A stretch of DNA of 64,000 bases from Desulfospira joergensenii DSM 10085 (GTDB lineage Bacteria; Desulfobacterota; Desulfobacteria; Desulfobacterales; Desulfobacteraceae): the NCBI RefSeq assembly GCF_000420085.1, contig NZ_ATUG01000002.1, positions 1 to 64,000 of the forward strand, read 5' to 3'. How positions within the stretch are numbered: the stretch's first letter is position 1; every line of letters begins with the position of its first letter. The position numbers were made by a program, and so were the translations under genes. Positions 58,881-64,000 of this stretch are shown here, in pieces. The notes under the pieces are model-generated. The model ran no database searches. It saw nothing but the letters and a program-made list of their open reading frames with translations, and was not told the origin of the DNA.

Positions 58881-59573
58881 ATGGAACAGCCGATCACCCC
58901 AACCCGTCTTTCATTTTTGTATTCATGGGTTTGTCTTGTTTTGGCCCTGTGGGTTTTTGTGCCCGGTGCATTTTCCCGGCAGGCCTCATATGAAATGCCG
59001 TCTGATATTGATCCTTCAGCCAGGTACTTGTTTTTTCTCCATAATTATTATGTTGAAAAGAACGGGCCCGGCGGTGACTGCAGATACCAGGATATTCTCA
59101 GGGCCTTTGAAGAAAAAGGCTTTACCGTCATCAGCGAACTTCGCTCCGGAAAAATTATTCCCTGCACCTATGCCGCCGTTGTGACGGCACGGGTAAAAAC
59201 CCTTTTGGAATCCAATGTCCCTCCCCGGAACATTGTTGTGGCAGGACACTCCAAAGGAGGAGTCATCGGTCTGTGTATGGCCTCCCAACTGGAGAATTCC
59301 AAAATCCAGTATGTGATCATGGCCGGCTGTGAAATCGCCTCTGTTAAAAAATACAAGATGTACCCGGATTTTAGAAAACTCAAGGGACGGATCCTCTCCA
59401 TCTATGCCGAATCCGACAAGATTGCCGGAAGCTGTAACCAGGCCTTTTCACACGCCGCCAAAGGATTGTCCAATACAGAAATAAAATTAAAAAGCAATGC
59501 CGGACACCGGCTGTTTTTCACACCGGATGACATCTGGCTTTCTCCAATGTTTGAATGGATCAAAAGGAATTGA
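58881..59573 (+). CDS. Exported or membrane-anchored alpha/beta hydrolase
   Basis: 230 aa. An N-terminal hydrophobic segment (residues about 12-30) looks like a signal peptide or anchor. The mature part has a nucleophile elbow IVVAGHSKGGVIGLCMA, an acid-containing LSIYAESDKIAGS strand and a late His in NAGHRLFF, a complete Ser-Asp-His set. AGGAGG precedes the start. Substrate unknown; stands alone. Confidence 0.78.
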   Translation: MEQPITPTRLSFLYSWVCLVLALWVFVPGAFSRQASYEMPSDIDPSARYLFFLHNYYVEKNGPGGDCRYQDILRAFEEKGFTVISELRSGKIIPCTYAAVVTARVKTLLESNVPPRNIVVAGHSKGGVIGLCMASQLENSKIQYVIMAGCEIASVKKYKMYPDFRKLKGRILSIYAESDKIAGSCNQAFSHAAKGLSNTEIKLKSNAGHRLFFTPDDIWLSPMFEWIKRN

Positions 59574-59739
59574 TACCGGGCAATCCCTGAACCTTGGGGA
59601 TGGGTCTGCATACTTTTTAAAATCCCTTGAGCGGATCTTCTCTCTTTGTTTTAGTTTATTTTTAATTCTTTTTTAGGAGGCCTTTGCTAGGATGGTTTTA
59701 TAGAAAATTCTCCTCTAACCCAATTGCCGGAGATGTATC

Positions 59740-60168
59740 ATGATACCCGCAGCCAAAAAAGGCAGGGTCCTTACCCTGGCGTTCATGCTTTTTGCCATCA
59801 GTGTTCCGCTTTTTGTGAGCCTTTATTTTTCCGATCCCAGTACAAATTCTTTGTTTCAAGGTGTACGGCAACGAAAAGCGGGTACGGATTTCACTAAAAA
59901 GTCCAAGGAGGTAAACGGCCAGATTTTCCTCTTAAAAGACAGTCTTTTTACCATTAAAAACCTGAGACTGACCTTTAAAGGGATAAAAAAACAGGTGATA
60001 TACATGGAGGTTTACCTGCTGGAGCTTGACCCCCAGACCGCTTATCCGTACACTCTATCAACAGCAGAAGCCAGGGCGGGAGTCCGCCTGGGAGATTATA
60101 AACTCCGGCTCATATCGGCAAATAAAAATCTATTAAAGATCAAAGTGGAGGATCTATACGGGACTTAG
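59740..60168 (+). CDS. Hypothetical membrane-anchored small protein
   Basis: 142 aa. A single N-terminal membrane helix (VLTLAFMLFAISVPLFVSLY) and a strand-rich extracytoplasmic part (GQIFLLKDSLFTIKNLRLTF, KKQVIYMEVYLLELDP, ARAGVRLGDYKLRLISAN). Family not recognised. It is followed by a short hairpin and converges with the sensor kinases. Confidence 0.6.
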   Translation: MIPAAKKGRVLTLAFMLFAISVPLFVSLYFSDPSTNSLFQGVRQRKAGTDFTKKSKEVNGQIFLLKDSLFTIKNLRLTFKGIKKQVIYMEVYLLELDPQTAYPYTLSTAEARAGVRLGDYKLRLISANKNLLKIKVEDLYGT

Positions 60169-60185
60169 AGGAAGACCCGGTTCAA

Positions 60186-60209
60186 GCCCCGGGCTGGAAC
60201 CCGGGGTTA
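60186..60209. terminator. GC-rich hairpin between converging genes
   Basis: CCCCGGG-CTGGAA-CCCGGGG stem-loop shortly after the hypothetical gene. There is no T-run on either strand, so intrinsic termination is uncertain. Confidence 0.4.
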
Positions 60210-60237
60210 AGATGTTCAACCTGCTTTCAACCCTTTT

Positions 60238-62184
60238 CTATTCTTTCCCCTTGAAAATCGATTTCAGGGCGGCGGCCATCTGGGAAGGCGAGGCCGGCTT
60301 CTGGAGAACCGAACAGACGCCTTGTTTTTTGGCGCTTTCCTGGGCAAGTACTGCGCCAAAGCCCGTGGACAGGATAACGGGCAGGTCCGGACGAATCTCC
60401 AACACCTTTCTGACCAGTTGAATGCCGTTCAGCCCGGGCATGGTAAGATCCGTGATCATACAATGAAATTCTTCCGGATTCCGGGTGATCAGTTCCAGGG
60501 CCTGAAAACCGTCTTCAACAGCGGTGGGGCAATAGCCGAGAACGGTAAGAAGTTCCGTAACCATTTCACGGTAAAGGTCATCATCATCCACAACCAGAAC
60601 GGTTTGGCTCTTCCCGTAGACCATTTCTTCGGATTCGGGCTGAAAAGACCGGACGTCTTCATCCAGACAGGGAAGATAGACCTTGAAGCAGGTTCCCTGA
60701 TTTTCCCGGCTCTGGACAACAATGTTTCCGCCATGGCCTTTTATGATTCCCTGGGCAAGGGAAAGTCCCAGGCCGGTTCCCTGGTCCATGGGCTTGGTGG
60801 TAAAATAGGGTTCAAATATGCGCTCCAGAAAAGGGGCCTTGATCCCGGTCCCGGTATCATGAACTTCCAGAAGATTGTATTCCCCGGGGCTCAGGGAAAG
60901 CTCTCTTATCTGTGAATCTTCAAAAAGGGCCAGGGGATTGAGCTTTACGGTCAAAACCCCCTTTTCTCCCATGGCGTGAAAGGAATTGGCACACAGGTTC
61001 ATGACCACCTGATGGATCTGTGTGGGATCGGCCAGAACCGGCTTACAGGCTTGAATTTCTGTTTTGATCTCAATGGATGCCGGGCAGGAAGCCTTGAGCA
61101 GGTTCAGGGCCTCCTCGACAATGGGATCAATTCTTACGGCTGTTTTCTCCTGTTCGGTCTGGCGGCAGGAGGTCAGTATGTGTTTGATCAGGTCTTTTGC
61201 TCTCAAGGCCGCTGTTTCAACGGCCTCCAGATGCCCGGAGATAGGGGAGTTGTCCTCCAGTTTCAGGGCGGCCATGTCGGCATGGCCCAGGATCACCCCC
61301 AGGATATTGTTGAAATCATGGGCAATTCCTCCGGCCAGGGTACCGATGGCCTGCATGCGCTGGGCCTGTCTGAGCTGGGTCTCCATATTTTTGCGGTTTT
61401 CTTCGGCATCCATCCGGTCGGTGATGTCTTCCAGGACTACAATTCCGTACATGGAATCGTCCCGGATATCCCTGGCCGTTGAGATGGTCACCCGGCCCCA
61501 GAGCATGTTCCCGTCTTTGGGAAGATATTTTTTTTCCCTGCGGAGTTTTGAAATCCGGCCGGCAAAAAGATCTTTGGATTCGGCCCGGTCTTTTTCCCGG
61601 TCATCGGGATGGACCAGATCCGTCAGGTTCAGGCTGTGAAAATCCCCTTCTTCATACCCCAGGATCTGGCAAAAGCTCTGGTTGACCCTTAAAAAGGAAC
61701 CGTCCGCCCGAATATGGGCCATGCCCACGGCGGCATTTTCAAAGGTCTGGCGGAATCGCTGTTCACTGAATTCGGCTTTTTCCCTTAACAGGTTCTGAAA
61801 AGAGGCTGCCTGGAGATGGGTTGTAATCCGGGCTTCCACCTCTTCGATCTGAAAGGGCTTTTCAATATAATCCACCCCGCCTTTTTGAAATCCCAGCACC
61901 TTGTTAAAGGACTCGCTCAGGGCGCTGATAAAGATCACGGGAATCCGTTCCAGGTCCGGATCTTTTTTAAGGGCTTCACATACCTGGTATCCGTCCATAT
62001 TCGGCATGTGAATGTCCAGCAAGACCAGGTCCGGGGAAGATCTGCGGATGCTGGCCAGGGCCTGGGCACCATCCATAGCCACCCGGACATCGTATTTTCC
62101 TTCTTCCAGCATTGAACTCAATACCTTGAGGTTGTCCGGATTGTCGTCTGCGATCAGGATGACGGGTTTGTCTGTTATATTCAT
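60238..62184 (-). CDS. Hybrid histidine kinase, REC-PAS-HisKA-HATPase-REC
   Basis: 648 aa. An N-terminal receiver (about 8-122; ILIADDNPDNLKVLSSMLEE, phospho-Asp in LVLLDIHMPNMDG) is followed by a PAS domain (about 145-260). Then come the phospho-acceptor GGIAHDFNNILGVILGHADM, HATPase motifs (VMNLCANSFHAMG; EVHDTGTGIKAPF; DQGTGLGLSLAQGIIKGHGG) and a second receiver (TVLVVDDDDLYREMVTELLT; MITDLTMPGLNG). Soluble, so it probably takes its signal from the overlapping upstream membrane kinase (4-nt overlap). Confidence 0.9.
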   Translation of the reverse strand: MNITDKPVILIADDNPDNLKVLSSMLEEGKYDVRVAMDGAQALASIRRSSPDLVLLDIHMPNMDGYQVCEALKKDPDLERIPVIFISALSESFNKVLGFQKGGVDYIEKPFQIEEVEARITTHLQAASFQNLLREKAEFSEQRFRQTFENAAVGMAHIRADGSFLRVNQSFCQILGYEEGDFHSLNLTDLVHPDDREKDRAESKDLFAGRISKLRREKKYLPKDGNMLWGRVTISTARDIRDDSMYGIVVLEDITDRMDAEENRKNMETQLRQAQRMQAIGTLAGGIAHDFNNILGVILGHADMAALKLEDNSPISGHLEAVETAALRAKDLIKHILTSCRQTEQEKTAVRIDPIVEEALNLLKASCPASIEIKTEIQACKPVLADPTQIHQVVMNLCANSFHAMGEKGVLTVKLNPLALFEDSQIRELSLSPGEYNLLEVHDTGTGIKAPFLERIFEPYFTTKPMDQGTGLGLSLAQGIIKGHGGNIVVQSRENQGTCFKVYLPCLDEDVRSFQPESEEMVYGKSQTVLVVDDDDLYREMVTELLTVLGYCPTAVEDGFQALELITRNPEEFHCMITDLTMPGLNGIQLVRKVLEIRPDLPVILSTGFGAVLAQESAKKQGVCSVLQKPASPSQMAAALKSIFKGKE

Positions 62185-64000
62185 TCTTCTGGATCTCCTG
62201 TTGATTTTCCATGGCCCGGAAACAACCGCCCCAGAGCACTAAAATCATATCGGTCTGCCAATGTTTTTAACGAAGCAGAAAGTTGAGAATCATGGCTTCG
62301 GATCTGCTCGATTATCTGGTGGACGGTTTTCACGTGACCGAGCTCCAGTGCATTGACCATCCCATCGTAAACGGACTGGGGAATCTTTTCAAGTTTTTCA
62401 TGGAGGTCAGGGTCATTGGATCCTGAATCGGCATCTGAAGGATCGGACAGGGCGGCATAGGTAAACCTGACCGCGTCCGAGGCCTCCATGAGCCCGAAGA
62501 GTTCAGGCTCCCTGAAGGGCTTGCCCAGAAAACGGTCTGCCCCTGCGCTGAGGACGGCCTCCTTGTCCTGCTCCAGGACGCTTGCTGTAACAGCGATGAT
62601 CAGGGGCCTGTCTCCCTGGGGAAGGGTCCGGATCTTTTGAATGGCCCCAAGACCTCCCAGGCCGGGCATGACAATATCCATTAAAATGATCTGGGGAGCC
62701 CAGGATACAAAAATCTCAACGGCCTGTTCCCCGGATTCCGCCTCTTTAACGAGAAAACCGGTCCGTTCCAGCATCTGGCGGAGAAGATCCCGGTTCACGG
62801 GCCTGTCATCCGCAACCAGGACCCGGACCTCAGTTCCGGCATCAAGGCCGGCCACCTGTATTTGGGGGCGGGCCGCCTGAACAAGGGCGCCATCCCCCGG
62901 GGCTACCGTACAGAAAAAGGTGAATACGGCTCCCTTTTCCTTCCCGTTTTTAACCTGGATATCCCCGGACATCCGGCGGGCATATTCCCGGGAAATGGCC
63001 AGTCCCAGGCCGGTTCCCCCTTCCGGATTTTCAGCCGGGGCCTGTTCGAAACTTTCAAAAATCTTGTCCAGATAGGATTCCGGGATCCCGGGACCGGTGT
63101 CTTCCAGTTCAAACATGAGCCGGATTTTATCCCCGGCCCGGCCGCTGTTTTCATCCATGTTTTCAGAGGATACAAAAAGCCGGATTCCGCCGGTCCGGGT
63201 AAATTTAACGGCATTTCCCAGCAGATTGATCAGAATCTGTCTAATTTTTCCTTCGTCCGCATAAACGTAGCGGACCAGATCCGTCGCAAAATCCAGGTTC
63301 AGGGAAAGCCCCTTTTCCCGGGCCGGGATCCTGAAAATCATCTCAAGATCTCCCAGTAAATGATGCAGGTCAAACACCGCAGGTGAAAACTCGTGCTTCC
63401 CGGCCTCAATCCTCGATATTTCCAGTATATCGTTGATGATGCCCAAAAGATGTTCTCCGCTCCGGTTAATGGCCTCAAGTCCTTTTTTCTCTTTTCCGGT
63501 AAGGCCGGCGGTCCGTTTCAGTAACTGGGAATACCCCAGGATGGCATTCATGGGGGTCCGGATCTCATGGCTCATATTTGCCAGGAAAACGCTTTTGGAT
63601 CGGTTGGCCTTTTCCGCCTCCTGCTTGGCCAGGATGAGTTGTTTTTCCGTCTCTTTTCTCTGGAAAACCTCGGAGTTCAACCGCCTGATCCAGTAAAGGA
63701 ACAATAAAAAGAGGAAAATGACCGGGATAAAAACCTTGAAAAATAATGCGAAATCCGTTCCATGCTCGTATTGAACGGAGATCCATTTCTGGTAGATGAT
63801 ATTTTTTTCAGATTCCGGCAGGGCAGTAAAGAACTTTTCAATGATATCCCGTAAGGGGGCCATATCTTTTCTCACGGCCATGGATACTTTGAGGGTGTAG
63901 GGGCTTTTTCCCGCAACTTTTATGGAGGTGGTTTTTCGTTTCCCCAAATAGTATCCTGTGGTCAGGATGCTTCCCATGAAGGCTGAAACCCCCTTTTTTT
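62181..64000 (-). CDS. BvgS-like hybrid sensor kinase, 5' end outside the window
   Basis: At least 606 aa; the frame is still open at the window edge, so the in-frame ATG at 63977 is internal. The visible N-terminal part is the end of a periplasmic SBP_bac_3-type (Venus flytrap) domain (SPYTLKVSMAVRKDMAPLRD). Next are a membrane helix (FFKVFIPVIFLFLLFLYWIR), HisKA (SVFLANMSHEIRTPMNAILG), HATPase (ILINLLGNAVKFT; LEDTGPGIPESYLDKIF; GTGLGLAISREYARRMSG), a receiver (LMDIVMPGLGGLGAI) and a short C-terminal domain. It probably senses a small solute and signals with the neighbouring hybrid kinase. Confidence 0.9.
   Translation of the reverse strand, partial: KKGVSAFMGSILTTGYYLGKRKTTSIKVAGKSPYTLKVSMAVRKDMAPLRDIIEKFFTALPESEKNIIYQKWISVQYEHGTDFALFFKVFIPVIFLFLLFLYWIRRLNSEVFQRKETEKQLILAKQEAEKANRSKSVFLANMSHEIRTPMNAILGYSQLLKRTAGLTGKEKKGLEAINRSGEHLLGIINDILEISRIEAGKHEFSPAVFDLHHLLGDLEMIFRIPAREKGLSLNLDFATDLVRYVYADEGKIRQILINLLGNAVKFTRTGGIRLFVSSENMDENSGRAGDKIRLMFELEDTGPGIPESYLDKIFESFEQAPAENPEGGTGLGLAISREYARRMSGDIQVKNGKEKGAVFTFFCTVAPGDGALVQAARPQIQVAGLDAGTEVRVLVADDRPVNRDLLRQMLERTGFLVKEAESGEQAVEIFVSWAPQIILMDIVMPGLGGLGAIQKIRTLPQGDRPLIIAVTASVLEQDKEAVLSAGADRFLGKPFREPELFGLMEASDAVRFTYAALSDPSDADSGSNDPDLHEKLEKIPQSVYDGMVNALELGHVKTVHQIIEQIRSHDSQLSASLKTLADRYDFSALGRLFPGHGKSTGDPEE

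Noticed and set aside
60186..60209. Hairpin as a firm intrinsic terminator
   Set aside because: No T-run on either side; kept only as a low-confidence feature.

Overview
The window comes from a Gram-negative sulfate-reducing bacterium. It probably belongs to the Desulfobacteraceae (Desulfobacter/Desulfobacula/Desulfotignum relatives), judged from the partial 16S rRNA at the left edge; this was read by eye and no database was searched. The coding style, lipoprotein and secretin genes, cobalamin genes and multi-domain sensor kinases agree with that placement. Gene density is high. I saw no tRNA, CRISPR array, transposase or integrase.

Left edge (1-5.0 kb). The 5' part of a 16S rRNA gene lies on the minus strand, with its boxA-like leader and promoter. 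Diverging from it is a two-gene unit (PIN-like protein and primase-N-like protein). A three-gene partner-switching module follows: STAS antagonist, HATPase anti-sigma kinase and a membrane SpoIIE/PP2C phosphatase.

Centre (5.0-40.5 kb). This is a complete non-flagellar type III secretion system (T3SS) of the Ysc family. About 31 minus-strand genes run from 34.8 kb to 10.9 kb: an unusual FliO-like gene, an LcrG-position protein, a putative tip protein, two LcrH/SycD chaperones, the YopB/YopD-like translocators, then YscB, C, D, E, F, G, I, J, K, L, N, O, P, Q and R, then YopN-TyeA, SycN, X, Y and V, then S, T and U. The order closely follows the Yersinia virB, virC and lcrGVH-yopBD blocks. Around it are three effector units with CesT-type chaperones: a lipase-fold protein between two chaperones (5.0-7.6 kb), a degenerate protein kinase (8.1-10.9 kb) and a canonical Ser/Thr protein kinase (37.0-40.5 kb). 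The two kinase-type proteins share an N-terminal module, and their chaperones are paralogues. Sigma-54-type GG-N10-GC elements precede the main T3SS transcription unit and all three effector units. A sigma-54-family activator gene (35.2-36.5 kb) lies between the T3SS and the second kinase, which suggests one regulon.

Right of the T3SS (40.5-48.2 kb). One plus-strand operon encodes an alanine/ornithine-racemase-like PLP enzyme, a protein fusing periplasmic sensor domains to an MFS transporter, an ATP-grasp ligase and a GNAT acetyltransferase. This looks like a small pathway that makes and exports, or senses, an amino-acid-like compound. An ABC-type substrate-binding protein and an EamA exporter run the other way.

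48.4-53.3 kb is a zinc island: a His-rich DUF2946-like protein, ZnuA, ZnuC, ZnuB, a YraQ/ArsP-type permease and its TIGR03943 partner. A PadR regulator follows, with an inverted-repeat operator over a promoter. 54.0-58.6 kb is a minus-strand run of cbiC, cbiA, cbiD, trmO and a molybdenum-storage-protein-like gene. The right edge has an exported alpha/beta hydrolase, a small membrane-anchored protein and two overlapping multi-domain histidine kinases; the second is cut by the window end.
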